Shown here: positions 35,710 through 45,101 of the stretch, piece after piece
How the letters are laid out: each line of letters starts with the position of its first letter
Numbering within the stretch: position 1 is the stretch's first letter
Source: a virus
Length of the DNA: 46,629 nucleotides
Direction: 5' to 3' (one strand)
Virus record (IMG/VR): IMGVR_UViG_3300036859_000169
Location: 1 to 46,629 of that record
The notes under the pieces: model-generated
Told to the model about the DNA's origin: nothing
What the model saw: only the letters and a program-made list of their open reading frames with translations
Database searches by the model: none
Program-made: the position numbers and the translations under genes

Positions 35710-35954
35710 TGACCCGCTTCCGCCTTTTCGACCGCACGGCCGCGCTGCGCTGCAAGGTGGCGTGCGATCAAGAACGGGAAATCACGGTGACCTACCCGAA
35801 CGGCCGCGGGCTGGCGACGGTCACCGGCATCGTGAAATCAGTCTATTCGGACACGTCGCGGCGGGCCAAGCCGTTCTGGACCGTGACGATCGACGAATCA
35901 TTGCCCGATCCCCATGCCGGCGTCAGGGTCGTACCCGGTCTCGGTCCGGGGTAG
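35709..35954 (+). CDS. Moron-like gene, 81 aa
   Basis: A plus-strand gene between minus-strand fibre and internal-protein genes. The protein reads as a small beta-barrel (RCKVACDQEREITVTYPNGR, KPFWTVTIDESLP), no known family. Predicted leaderless mRNA; the last 57 bases overlap the end of the opposing internal virion gene. Independent expression in the prophage state is likely, as with other morons. Confidence 0.5.
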   Translation: MTRFRLFDRTAALRCKVACDQEREITVTYPNGRGLATVTGIVKSVYSDTSRRAKPFWTVTIDESLPDPHAGVRVVPGLGPG

Positions 35955-38900
35955 CTTCTTGTTCCGCAGGTCGGTGCTGGTAAGACGTTCGACCTGTTTC
36001 TGCACACCCTTCTGGATCAGCTCCGGATACATGGCCTGGATCGAGGCGGCGGCCGATTGTCGGGTAGCGTGGATCACGGACTTGATCGAGTTCTCCCGCA
36101 CGAACGGCGGAAGCCGGTTCCAGCCGTCCTGATGGACGAGGCTCTCGAGCGTGGCCCGAGTGAGCGCGCCGGCGACGGCCTGGTAGCGGTCGTACTGCTC
36201 GGGGTCGAGCTCCACGCCCTTGATGGTCTTGGACACCTTGGTCGGCCAGATGTTGAGCTGCTGCATTTCCTGATCGACGCGGTTCGTGTTCACGGCGGTC
36301 GTGGCCGCGATCGCGCCCTCGCCCCCCCTCGGATTGGCGCGGGGCTGGCCCGTCCAGTCGCGCAGGGGATAGATGGTCTCGCGCAGGACCGGAATCTTGT
36401 TCTTGAAAGCGTCGATGAAGGTCTTGGCGTCTCGCATGGTCGGGTCCATGAAACTGGCGCTCTGGCCCATCAGCGTCGAGAACGGGATGAAGCCGGCCGC
36501 AAATTGATTGACCCAGCGACCGCCGTAGCGGTCCGGGTCTTTCATGACCTGGATCAGATCGGCCAGCCCCTTCATGCCCGTATTCTCTGTGACCCACGCA
36601 CCGCCCGCTTTCACGAGATGGCCGGCGGCATGGCTGTATTCCTTCTCGGTGATCAGGTCGCTGACATCGTGCAGGTTGGCGCCGAGCGTGAGCAATCCGG
36701 AGATGGCGCCGAAGCGGGCGTAATTGACCCAGTATTCCTGCCCGCCGCTCTTGATCCGCACCGAATTGGGTTGATGCGTGAGCAGCCATTGCGCCCGCGC
36801 CTTCGGATCACTTGGTCCCTCGCCGGTGATCAGGTCGCTGGCGGCCCAGTGCGCGACCATGCCGGTGACGGCTGAGCCGGCGACGAGCCGGGCCCATTGC
36901 GTGTCACGTGCCACGGCACCGTTCTCGCCGCGCAGGTTCGCCCGCATATCCTTGTCGAGGAATGCCAGCGGCGTGCCCTCGGCGGCGGCCTTGAGCGTAT
37001 TGATCGGCGCCTGGAGGAACGGCAGGATCAGCTTGATCGGCTTGGCGTCCTGATTGGTGAAGCGCTGCAGGGCCTTGCCGGCTTGGCCGAGCGGCGTGGT
37101 GAAGGTGTAGCGCTGGCCGGTCACGATCCCCGCATCCATCATGGCGTCGGTCGGCGCGGTCGCGATCTCGGCCTTGCGCTCCCAGAATTGCTGCGTGAAC
37201 GGCGACAGTCCCTCCTTGGCGGCCGCGCGATATGCCTGCGCCTCGATCTCGGAGCGGTAGGCGGCAAACTCGAAGAAGCTGTGCAGCCCGGCGAGCCCGC
37301 GGGACGGCACGCCGAATATCTTGCCGACCGTACCCGGAATGGGCTTGAGCTGCGTGACGGGGTGCTGGCCGGTCGCGACCTGCCGGGGCAGCGGGGTGGC
37401 GACATCGTTCTTGATGGCCTGGTAGGTGGCAACGATCGCGTCCGGCGTGCCCTGCACAAAGCCCCAGATGCGCGCCGCGCTCTCGCCCATGTAGACGCGC
37501 TCGATATTCGCGGGATAGACCAGCTCGCGCGCCTTGCCGATCGCGCCTGCCAGCGGGGTGATGACGGCCGCCTCATACGCGGCAAAGGTCGCGTCACCGA
37601 TCGCATAGCCGAGGTGGGAGAACGGGCCGGACAGCAGGGCGTTCGTCCAGTAGTAGATGAACTTGTCCCAGAAATTCGGCTTGCGGCTGTCGTGCAGGAA
37701 GCGCGGGAGCTGCGTGCGAGGGTCGAGCGCGGCGCCGGCCTTGGCCATCGCCTTGAGATCGTCGAGCGTCTCGCCCTTCTTCGACTTGAGGAACTCGCCC
37801 AGCGACTTCGCATCCTTCACCGCCGCGCCGAACTCCTGGAACACGTTGCCGGTACGGCCCCATTCGGCGGTGAGGCCGGCGACCTGCTCCTGCAGGACGC
37901 TGTGGCGCATCCTCATTTTCTGCAGCTCGATCAGATCCTCGTCGAGTCCGGTCGCCGCCGCCTTCTGCATCTGCTTTGCGGTGTCCTCGGCCGACTGGAT
38001 CATGGCCGTAATCGCGACGCGGACTTCGTTGTCGTTGCGCATCAGGCGGCCCATGCCGCGCAGGTTCATTTCCTCGATCGGGATGCCGGTGGCCTGCGAG
38101 ATGGCATCGACCTGCGCCAGCGGGATGTCGCCGCGGCGCGCCGGCATGAAGTCGCCGTTTTCCTTGGCGGCCTCGCGGATGACGTTCTTGGCGTCGTTGT
38201 GCGTATCAATCAGGTCGAGGCGGATGTTGCCGGCCTTGTCTGTGAACGGCCCCTCGGACGTGACTTTCTCGTCGGGCTTTCGGGCTTCCGCTGCGGCGCG
38301 CGCGGGAGGCTCGACCGGCTCGCCGTTCTTGTGCGTGATCTCGATCAGCGCGTCGTCGAACACGACGAAGTTGTGGCTCTGCGGCTGTCGCTCCTGCAGC
38401 CAAGCTTCCGCTTCGCTCTTCGTCTTGAAGTATGGAGCCGGGCCGCCGTCGGCGCCGTAGATCGTGTATAGGGTTTCTCCCGCTGGCCCCTTGGCCTCCG
38501 ATACGGTCATGGATCGCTGCGTCGGCCTCGAGCCCTGGTCGAGGTACTTGATGCCGGGAATGCCAGCCTCGCGGAGCTTCTGCGAGCCGAGCGCTGGGTC
38601 GTGGTGCGATTCCGTTAGCCCCAGATCACGCAGTGCTTGGCCCCCGGTTTGTCCTTTATCCTCAACTCCAAGCTCCTTGAGCGCCGCCTTCACTTGCGGG
38701 CTCTGCTCGCTGAGCGGCTTGTCCCAGTCGAGCAGCGTCTCCTTGTCGGCGTGGATGCGGACTTGGTATTCGACCCCCGGCTCCCGGATTTTTTCTTTTT
38801 CCAGAGCTTCAAGCCGTTCCGTCAATTCGGGCAAACGTTGGAAATCGGGATCGGAAGCTCCCATCTTTTTGAGATACGTGATGTCCCCATTCACTTCCGC

Positions 38901-39752
38901 AATTTCGGCGTCGATCTCGGCATCCGTCATGCGCCGGCCGAGCTTGTCTTTGTACGCCGCCGAAACCTTCGGGTTCTCCGCGAAATAGAGCCCGTGGCCA
39001 TACGACTGCGCGCCTTCGCCGGTGCCGATCTTCTCCAGCGAAAAGCTGTCGAAGCTGTGCGGCGAGCCGTGGAACGCCTCGATCGGTCGGACGATATTGG
39101 CCGCCGCCTCGGCCGGCGTGCCTTCACGGATCGATGGCTTCTCCTCGCCGACCACACCGAGGTCGCGCGCCACCGGGAGGTTCGGCGCGTCGTGCACGCC
39201 GCCCGTGATGCGCGGGCCCTTCGGCACCGCCGGCACGCCAGTCGTGAGCCCGCGCACGGGGGCGCCCTGGAACATGCCGGGGAGTGCCGCTATGTCGCGC
39301 GCCAGCGACTTCTGGCCGGTCTCCTCGCCGGTCTGCACGATCGCATCACCGAGGGCGTGCCCGATGGCGCTCGGCGTGCGCACAATGATAGCGTCGAGCA
39401 GGCCCGCCGCCGGGCGCATCCACGCCTCGTTGAACGCCTTGATGACGCTCGGCGCGCCCTTCTCCAGGTCGTTGAAGACGCCGACCTTGCGGAACCAATC
39501 GACGCTCTCCTGCGAGAACCCGACGTTCTCGGCACCCCAGCCCCGCGCCGCGCCCTGATCGAACGCATCGAGCACGCGGCCGACGCTGGTGTCCGACGAG
39601 AACAGCGCGTCCATGACGGGCCCGACGACCGCGCGGCCGCCGCTGATGATCTCTGGCACGCTGCGCGCGGGAGTAGCTGCGGCGACCGGCACCCATTCAT
39701 CGGCTGGCGCCATCTGACTGACCGGCACCCACTCATCTACCGGATCAGCCAT
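35898..39752 (-). CDS. Large internal virion (ejection) protein with ADP-ribosyltransferase-like domain
   Basis: A 1284-residue protein expected to be ejected with DNA into the host. It starts with two DEWVPV repeats (6-24). Residues 225-475 resemble a phage-borne ADP-ribosyltransferase domain: AFHGSPHSFDSFSLEKIGTG, then YGHGLYFAENPKVSAAY, LLDWDKPLSEQSPQ, GIPGIKYLDQGSR and NFVVFDDALIEI. The remaining 800 residues are helical with hydrophobic patches (ALLSGPFSHLGYAIGDATFA), as in large injection proteins. It shares one base with the preceding gene. Confidence 0.75.
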   Translation of the reverse strand: MADPVDEWVPVSQMAPADEWVPVAAATPARSVPEIISGGRAVVGPVMDALFSSDTSVGRVLDAFDQGAARGWGAENVGFSQESVDWFRKVGVFNDLEKGAPSVIKAFNEAWMRPAAGLLDAIIVRTPSAIGHALGDAIVQTGEETGQKSLARDIAALPGMFQGAPVRGLTTGVPAVPKGPRITGGVHDAPNLPVARDLGVVGEEKPSIREGTPAEAAANIVRPIEAFHGSPHSFDSFSLEKIGTGEGAQSYGHGLYFAENPKVSAAYKDKLGRRMTDAEIDAEIAEVNGDITYLKKMGASDPDFQRLPELTERLEALEKEKIREPGVEYQVRIHADKETLLDWDKPLSEQSPQVKAALKELGVEDKGQTGGQALRDLGLTESHHDPALGSQKLREAGIPGIKYLDQGSRPTQRSMTVSEAKGPAGETLYTIYGADGGPAPYFKTKSEAEAWLQERQPQSHNFVVFDDALIEITHKNGEPVEPPARAAAEARKPDEKVTSEGPFTDKAGNIRLDLIDTHNDAKNVIREAAKENGDFMPARRGDIPLAQVDAISQATGIPIEEMNLRGMGRLMRNDNEVRVAITAMIQSAEDTAKQMQKAAATGLDEDLIELQKMRMRHSVLQEQVAGLTAEWGRTGNVFQEFGAAVKDAKSLGEFLKSKKGETLDDLKAMAKAGAALDPRTQLPRFLHDSRKPNFWDKFIYYWTNALLSGPFSHLGYAIGDATFAAYEAAVITPLAGAIGKARELVYPANIERVYMGESAARIWGFVQGTPDAIVATYQAIKNDVATPLPRQVATGQHPVTQLKPIPGTVGKIFGVPSRGLAGLHSFFEFAAYRSEIEAQAYRAAAKEGLSPFTQQFWERKAEIATAPTDAMMDAGIVTGQRYTFTTPLGQAGKALQRFTNQDAKPIKLILPFLQAPINTLKAAAEGTPLAFLDKDMRANLRGENGAVARDTQWARLVAGSAVTGMVAHWAASDLITGEGPSDPKARAQWLLTHQPNSVRIKSGGQEYWVNYARFGAISGLLTLGANLHDVSDLITEKEYSHAAGHLVKAGGAWVTENTGMKGLADLIQVMKDPDRYGGRWVNQFAAGFIPFSTLMGQSASFMDPTMRDAKTFIDAFKNKIPVLRETIYPLRDWTGQPRANPRGGEGAIAATTAVNTNRVDQEMQQLNIWPTKVSKTIKGVELDPEQYDRYQAVAGALTRATLESLVHQDGWNRLPPFVRENSIKSVIHATRQSAAASIQAMYPELIQKGVQKQVERLTSTDLRNKKLPRTETGYDPDAGMGIGQ

Positions 39753-41371
39753 TACTGCTTCACCTTCTTGCCGGATGCGTCATAGATTGTGTTCGTCGCC
39801 GGATCGCGGTATTGGCGCCGCGCCGCATTCCACTCCCATGTCGGTGGAGGCGTGAATGAAGTCGGCGCAGGCGGTGTCACTGCAGATGGTGAAAGCGTCG
39901 ATAGCTCCTCGATCCGGTCCTTCAGCTTCTGCGCCGGTGTGCGGTCGTACTTCTGCACCATCTCCGAGATCAGTGAGGACTTGTCGCCGAAGTTCGTCGC
40001 CTTTGGCCGCTCATCCGGCGGCAGCGCGAGATAGCGCGCGACGAACTCGTTCATGAAGTCGGCGTAGGCCTGAGAACCCTTCGGGTCCTTGCCCGGCAAT
40101 CCCGGCATCTGGTAGGTGAGCTGATCCTTCGCGGCGTGGATCGCGGCCTGTGTCGCCGGCCCGGCCAGCGGGTCTTTCTTCAGGTCCATCACGTTCTGCC
40201 GCAGCTTGGCGAAGTCGGTGTCGCTCAGCTTGCGTTCGGCGTGCGCGCGGATCACATCCTCCAGCGTCGTCGGAGCAGTGCGATCGAACAGCCCGACCGC
40301 CAGCCGCTCGCGCGTCGCCGGGTCGCTCTGCAACACCGCCTCTTTCTTCGTGGCCTCGTGCTCAAGGATGCGCAGCAGTTTCTCTTTCGTCACATTGGTG
40401 AGGCGATCATCGTTGACGATCGATTTCGACGACACGCCGGCGCGCGCGCTCATGTCGCCGCTGTAGATATCCTTGATGACCTCGTTCTCGGCCGCCTCGC
40501 TCACCTCCTTGCGCTGCTGCTCCTGCAGATGGCGGGCATAGGCCTGATCGGTGCGCTCGGCCCTGATCTGCTGCTTGGCGTTGGCCACGATCATCTTGGC
40601 TTCGGGGCCGCTGATGTAATCGCTGTACTTGCCGGACTCGACCGCCTTCATTGCGGCATCCGGGTTGATCGCGGCCAAGCCGATGAGCGACGATTTGACG
40701 ATCTCGGACTTGCCGTGCTGCAGCAGGTCGGTGCGGACCTTCGATGCCTGCACGCCGGTGAGTGTGGGGCTCGTTTCGATCAGCTTCTCGACCGCGCTCT
40801 CGTATATCTTCAGGCTTTCCCCGGTCGATGTCGGGTCGCTGCGCACGGTCGCGGACAGATTGTTCCTGGTCTTCTCCAGATTGACCGCGATGGCGTGGCC
40901 GGCCATCGTCGCCTGATCGGCCGCGACTTTCTGCGTCATGTGATCGCGGAATGCCGCGACACGCGCCTCGGCCCACTTCTGGCCGCCCTGCGTCGTGAAG
41001 CCCTCCCGGAACGTTTCCAGATTGGGCTCAAGCTTCTCCTTCAGGAACTTCGGCCCTACGGCTGGGTCGTTTGGGTCCGCGGTCTTCGCCGCCTCGTTCC
41101 ACTGCGTCGTCGCCTCGGCGTGCATCTTCGCCAACGCGGCGGCGCCGACGCTGACTTCGCGGTGCTCCTCCAGTTTGTCCACGGCCTCGCTGACTTGGGC
41201 GAGACCCGCTACCGCGCTGCCGATCTGCCGTCCGCTCTCTTCCTGAGCGCGCGCAGCCTCGTCATAGGCGCGCTGCACACCGGCCGCCGAGCGCGCCGTT
41301 GCTGTGACGCCGCCCTCGTTCGTGCGGATGCCGAGATTTTCCGGCGCGCTGTATTCCCTGATGGCGGGCAT
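39752..41371 (-). CDS. Internal virion protein, long coiled coil, 539 aa
   Basis: Helical throughout, with heptad-like stretches (QVSEAVDKLEEHREVSVGAA, QQIRAERTDQAYARHLQEQQ). In related podophages the gene between core protein and largest ejection protein codes for an internal or ejection protein of about this size. The C terminus is Pro-rich, then WEWNAARRQYRDPATNTIYD. The role in DNA ejection is inferred from the order of genes. Confidence 0.65.
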   Translation of the reverse strand: MPAIREYSAPENLGIRTNEGGVTATARSAAGVQRAYDEAARAQEESGRQIGSAVAGLAQVSEAVDKLEEHREVSVGAAALAKMHAEATTQWNEAAKTADPNDPAVGPKFLKEKLEPNLETFREGFTTQGGQKWAEARVAAFRDHMTQKVAADQATMAGHAIAVNLEKTRNNLSATVRSDPTSTGESLKIYESAVEKLIETSPTLTGVQASKVRTDLLQHGKSEIVKSSLIGLAAINPDAAMKAVESGKYSDYISGPEAKMIVANAKQQIRAERTDQAYARHLQEQQRKEVSEAAENEVIKDIYSGDMSARAGVSSKSIVNDDRLTNVTKEKLLRILEHEATKKEAVLQSDPATRERLAVGLFDRTAPTTLEDVIRAHAERKLSDTDFAKLRQNVMDLKKDPLAGPATQAAIHAAKDQLTYQMPGLPGKDPKGSQAYADFMNEFVARYLALPPDERPKATNFGDKSSLISEMVQKYDRTPAQKLKDRIEELSTLSPSAVTPPAPTSFTPPPTWEWNAARRQYRDPATNTIYDASGKKVKQ

Positions 41372-41863
41372 CTAGGTCACCCCCGAGAACAGATTTCCCG
41401 CGATGCTCAAGCCCATGGTCGCATTGATGTTTTCGGCGGTCTTCTCGCTCTCGGCCGCCGACATCCGCGAGGCTTTTGCCATGAACTCATAGGACTTGGC
41501 CTGCTGCTCGAAAGCGGTCTCATCGACAAGGCCCTGGAAACCGAGCACTGCCTTTTCGAGCGCGCCCTGCGAGGCGCTGTCACGCAGCAGGTCGAGCGCA
41601 GTGCCGCTCGCCCCGAACCCAGCGGCCGCGACATCCGCCTGCTGCCCGCCGACCGTCTTGAGGATGTTGCGCTCGGTCTGAAACTGCTTCAGTTCGGTCG
41701 ATTGCCGCGTGAACAGCTTTTGCTCGCGCGCATAGCCGGCGGCGAGGTCGTACTGCTCGGCCTCCATCCGCTGGCCCTTCGCGCGCGTGCGCAGGCTCTG
41801 CTGCGAAAACAGGTCTTTCGCCACCCCGCCCGCCGTCTTGAAGATTCCCGATGCTATTGCCAT
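41372..41863 (-). CDS. Internal core protein (T7 gp14-like position), 163 aa
   Basis: Start at ATG 41863, two bases after the tail B stop. Helical, with AAGFGASGTALDLLRDSASQ, a conserved element of small internal virion proteins of the T7 gp14 type in BPP-1-like phages. It probably sits in the head core and is ejected first into the host envelope. Confidence 0.7.
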   Translation of the reverse strand: MAIASGIFKTAGGVAKDLFSQQSLRTRAKGQRMEAEQYDLAAGYAREQKLFTRQSTELKQFQTERNILKTVGGQQADVAAAGFGASGTALDLLRDSASQGALEKAVLGFQGLVDETAFEQQAKSYEFMAKASRMSAAESEKTAENINATMGLSIAGNLFSGVT

Positions 41864-41865
41864 GG

Positions 41866-44800
41866 CTATAAATCTTGTGTGTGCACGAAGCCCCCGATTG
41901 CCGCGATCATCGCCGGCAACGGACGCGAGACGCGCCACGCCAGCATGCTTTCGAGGCTGTAGTCATCGGTGAGCGAATCCCGGTAGATGCCGGTGAAGGT
42001 CTGTCCAGGCGCCAGCCGCGGGCCGCTGCCGTTCTCGGACTTGAACGGGATTGGATCGAGCTTGGCGAACGTTGTGCCGATCGAAAGCCCGGCGGTCTTG
42101 ATGACCTGGATGCCGTAGCGCTGCGTACGCCGGGTCTTGCCAAATGCCGGACCGCTGCGCGCGCCGCTCTCGGCGGGCAGCGCCGGCCGTACGATCTGGC
42201 CATCGGAGTCGTAGGTGAAGCCGATCACGACTTGTCCGGCGGCAACCGCAGCAGCGGCGAAGACGGCCGTGAACAGCCCGCCGCCGGGGCCGGCCGAAAT
42301 GCTGTCGCCGTAGGGCACGGTGATCGAGCCGTTGCTCACGACGAAGTCGGAGATGGGCGTCAGATATTCACCCTGGCCGCAATCGAGCCCGGCGGCGAAG
42401 ACCTGGACCGTCTTGCCGTTGAGATGCCAGAGGCCGTTGATCGTGAGCCCGCCGAACGGCGCCGGCGTCACATTGCTGGTCGTGGTCGATGACGGCCGCA
42501 CCGCGTCGTCGAGGAACCACGCATTCGCCAAGTCGTCGGTCTCGTCGAAGACCTTCGTCATCATCTCGACGTGACGGACGCCGCTGGCGTCATTGGTCAC
42601 TGCGGTGAGCGCGTCGAGCGTGCCGTCGGCGCTTGCTGCAACGCAGATGCTTTCGACGGTGCGGCCTGATCCCAGCGTGTGCCGGTGCCAGCCGGTAATG
42701 GGCGGCGCGACGGATGTCAGGCTTTTCCGCAGATAGGTCATACCGATCAGGCTGCCGTTGCCGCAGCGCGCCCAGATCGTCGGCACGATCTCCTGCTGCC
42801 AGGCAATCTCTTGGAGGCCGGTCACAACCAAATGCCTTGCGGTATCAGCCAGATCGTCGGCAACGAACTTGCCGCTGTAGACTTCGGCGTAATATTCCAG
42901 CAGATCGCGCTTGAGATTTTGCACCATCGCCAGCGTCATATCGGTACGCGCCGGCACGATATTGGCGCACTTGTAGGTGGTGTAGCGGTGCGCCTGGATC
43001 GTGGTCGGCGTCAGCGGCAGGTTCTGCGTCGTGGCCTGCACCAGCCATTCGCCGCCCTGTGTGCCGCAGACGATGCCGTGATAGTCCGGCTCCATCCAGA
43101 AGATCGGGTTCACGTCGGGCGAGTTGAACGTATAGCTGATGGCATTATTTGGCGACACCACGCCGTTGGTCTCGGTCGGCGCGAAGTTGAACGGGTTGTC
43201 CGACTTGCTGCTATCGATGCGGTTGGCGACCGCGCCGGATAGCCACAGCCGGCCCTCGTGATAGGTGCCGCACACCGGCCATGTCGTGGTGCTGCTGTAG
43301 AGCCCGAGGCGCCACACGCGCACGGGCGTCGTATAGAGCAGCGCATCACCGAGTATTTGCACTACCACGCCACTAGCCGTGCCGCTGCCGGGAGGATTGA
43401 AGAACTTGCATTCGGCGGAATAGATGAAGGCGAGGAGCCCGCCATAGCTGGAGGCGTCGCCGATGATCTCGAACCAGACATAGTTCCAGGTCGTAATCAG
43501 GTTGTTCGATGTGATCGTGACCGGAGATGACGAGTTTGGAAACGCGCCGGACGTTCCCAGCAGCGTCCCATCGCTGGCCGACGCCGGCGCCGTCGCCTTG
43601 CCACGCAGATTAATCGTGACGGTCGGGACCTGGCCAAAGAACGCCGGCTGGGTAAAGCCCCAATCGCTCGATGGGAAGATCGTCGCCGAACCGATCGCCT
43701 GCGCGCTGGCGCCAGAGTAATTCTTGCCGATAAATCGCGTGGCAATAGCCACCGAGAGAGCGTTCGATGCCGAGCATGCCGCGCTCGATTGATTGGAGTT
43801 GCCGTCGAACGATGCCGCGAGCCCACCATTGGCCGTCAAGTCGCCGATGTTGACCGAGCCTGCCAGCGCGCGATCGATCTCGTTGAGAAGCGAGATAATC
43901 TTGCCCCAAGTCCAGATCGCGCCCGTGGGAAACAGCGCCCACGTCGCCGGCGCGGTATCGGGGGTGACGCCGGTGCTGTTCGCGAGCGCCTTGTAGTAGG
44001 TCCCGCCATAGGCAACCACGTTGCCCACCACGTAGGCCGTTGCGACCGCCCAGAATGGCGGCTCTGAGAACAGCCGGATCATGCGGCCGATGTCGGAGCC
44101 CTGGAAACCGTTCGGGCCTACCGCATCATCTGCCTCGACGGGGACCCAATGCGTGGCATTCGGTGGAAGATGATTGAGGTTCGCGTCCGTGAGCGATTTG
44201 TAATTAACGCCTACCGAAGTGACGTAGTCGCCGATCGCATACGACCGCGCCGCATCGTAGGCATTGAACGACAGCGTGATGTTGACATTGCCGATCAGCG
44301 CCGATGGCGTCGCCAGCGTGCCGCCCGGCACCGGGTCGAAATAGGGGCCATCCTTGAAGTTGGCGGCGGCGAGCGAGAATATCGCCGTGGTCGTAGCGGT
44401 TGGCGGCGAGGTGACCTGCAGCACATAAGGCTGGACGGTCGGCTGCAGCAACACGGCGCCCGGCGTCGTGGAATTCTTCGTCGGGATGTCGGCCTGGATC
44501 GCGCGCAGCGATGACCACAGATCGCCAGTGTACGGCGTGGCCAGCTCGCGAACGGCCGCGACGCTACCAGAGACGAAGGCACCTAGCGTTGCACCATCAA
44601 TGGTCGCGCCCGTAACCGCATCGGTGAGCGTGAATTCGGTCGCGCTCGTGACCGTGATCGTGAACACTCTATTTTGCAGCAATGGATTATTCGCCTCGAG
44701 GTCACGGAACACCACCGAGTTTCCGGTGGTCCAACCGTGCGCGGGTGTGGTCGCCACCTTGGCCGGATTGGCGGCCGAGATGCTCACCACTGCTGGCGGG

Positions 44801-45099
44801 TTGTTGCGCGTGACCAGCGTCGGGCCGGCGCGAAACCGCAGGAACCCAGCGGTGAATTCCATCGAGTACGGTGATGATTGCTTGAAGTCGAAGTTGATCA
44901 CGCGCCCCGGCGCGCCGCCGCGCGTGGTCGAGGCATGCTGCGTGCCCGGCCGCCGCGTCCACGCGCCCTGCTCCATGGGGAGAGAGTTGAGACAAACGTT
45001 GAGCGCGGTTTGATACGAGGGCAAATCGACGCGCCCCTGCATCGATTGCGACCATTCGCCCCCGAGGAAATTCAATCTTTGATATGAGGCTGCGGCCAT
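41866..45099 (-). CDS. Tail tubular protein B-like nozzle protein, 1077 aa
   Basis: The start LNFLGGEWSQSMQGRVDLPS, then YQTALNVCLNSLPMEQGAWT and RRPGT, is the signature of the gp12-like nozzle family that closes the tail tube. Residues about 281-318 and 350-390 are two short modules (YAIGDYVTSVGVNYKS and YVVGNVVAYGGTYYKA) similar to chitin-binding CBM5/12 folds. Longer than T7 gp12 because of such insertions. Follows the HNH gene (2-base gap). Confidence 0.85.
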   Translation of the reverse strand: MAAASYQRLNFLGGEWSQSMQGRVDLPSYQTALNVCLNSLPMEQGAWTRRPGTQHASTTRGGAPGRVINFDFKQSSPYSMEFTAGFLRFRAGPTLVTRNNPPAVVSISAANPAKVATTPAHGWTTGNSVVFRDLEANNPLLQNRVFTITVTSATEFTLTDAVTGATIDGATLGAFVSGSVAAVRELATPYTGDLWSSLRAIQADIPTKNSTTPGAVLLQPTVQPYVLQVTSPPTATTTAIFSLAAANFKDGPYFDPVPGGTLATPSALIGNVNITLSFNAYDAARSYAIGDYVTSVGVNYKSLTDANLNHLPPNATHWVPVEADDAVGPNGFQGSDIGRMIRLFSEPPFWAVATAYVVGNVVAYGGTYYKALANSTGVTPDTAPATWALFPTGAIWTWGKIISLLNEIDRALAGSVNIGDLTANGGLAASFDGNSNQSSAACSASNALSVAIATRFIGKNYSGASAQAIGSATIFPSSDWGFTQPAFFGQVPTVTINLRGKATAPASASDGTLLGTSGAFPNSSSPVTITSNNLITTWNYVWFEIIGDASSYGGLLAFIYSAECKFFNPPGSGTASGVVVQILGDALLYTTPVRVWRLGLYSSTTTWPVCGTYHEGRLWLSGAVANRIDSSKSDNPFNFAPTETNGVVSPNNAISYTFNSPDVNPIFWMEPDYHGIVCGTQGGEWLVQATTQNLPLTPTTIQAHRYTTYKCANIVPARTDMTLAMVQNLKRDLLEYYAEVYSGKFVADDLADTARHLVVTGLQEIAWQQEIVPTIWARCGNGSLIGMTYLRKSLTSVAPPITGWHRHTLGSGRTVESICVAASADGTLDALTAVTNDASGVRHVEMMTKVFDETDDLANAWFLDDAVRPSSTTTSNVTPAPFGGLTINGLWHLNGKTVQVFAAGLDCGQGEYLTPISDFVVSNGSITVPYGDSISAGPGGGLFTAVFAAAAVAAGQVVIGFTYDSDGQIVRPALPAESGARSGPAFGKTRRTQRYGIQVIKTAGLSIGTTFAKLDPIPFKSENGSGPRLAPGQTFTGIYRDSLTDDYSLESMLAWRVSRPLPAMIAAIGGFVHTQDL

Positions 45100-45101
45100 G
45101 G

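Noticed and set aside
36897-38471. 524-codon plus-strand open frame
   Set aside because: Antisense to the ejection protein; composition of a shadow frame.
40136-41962. 608-codon plus-strand open frame
   Set aside because: Antisense to the internal virion and core genes; low-complexity Arg/Leu/His composition, no start signal.
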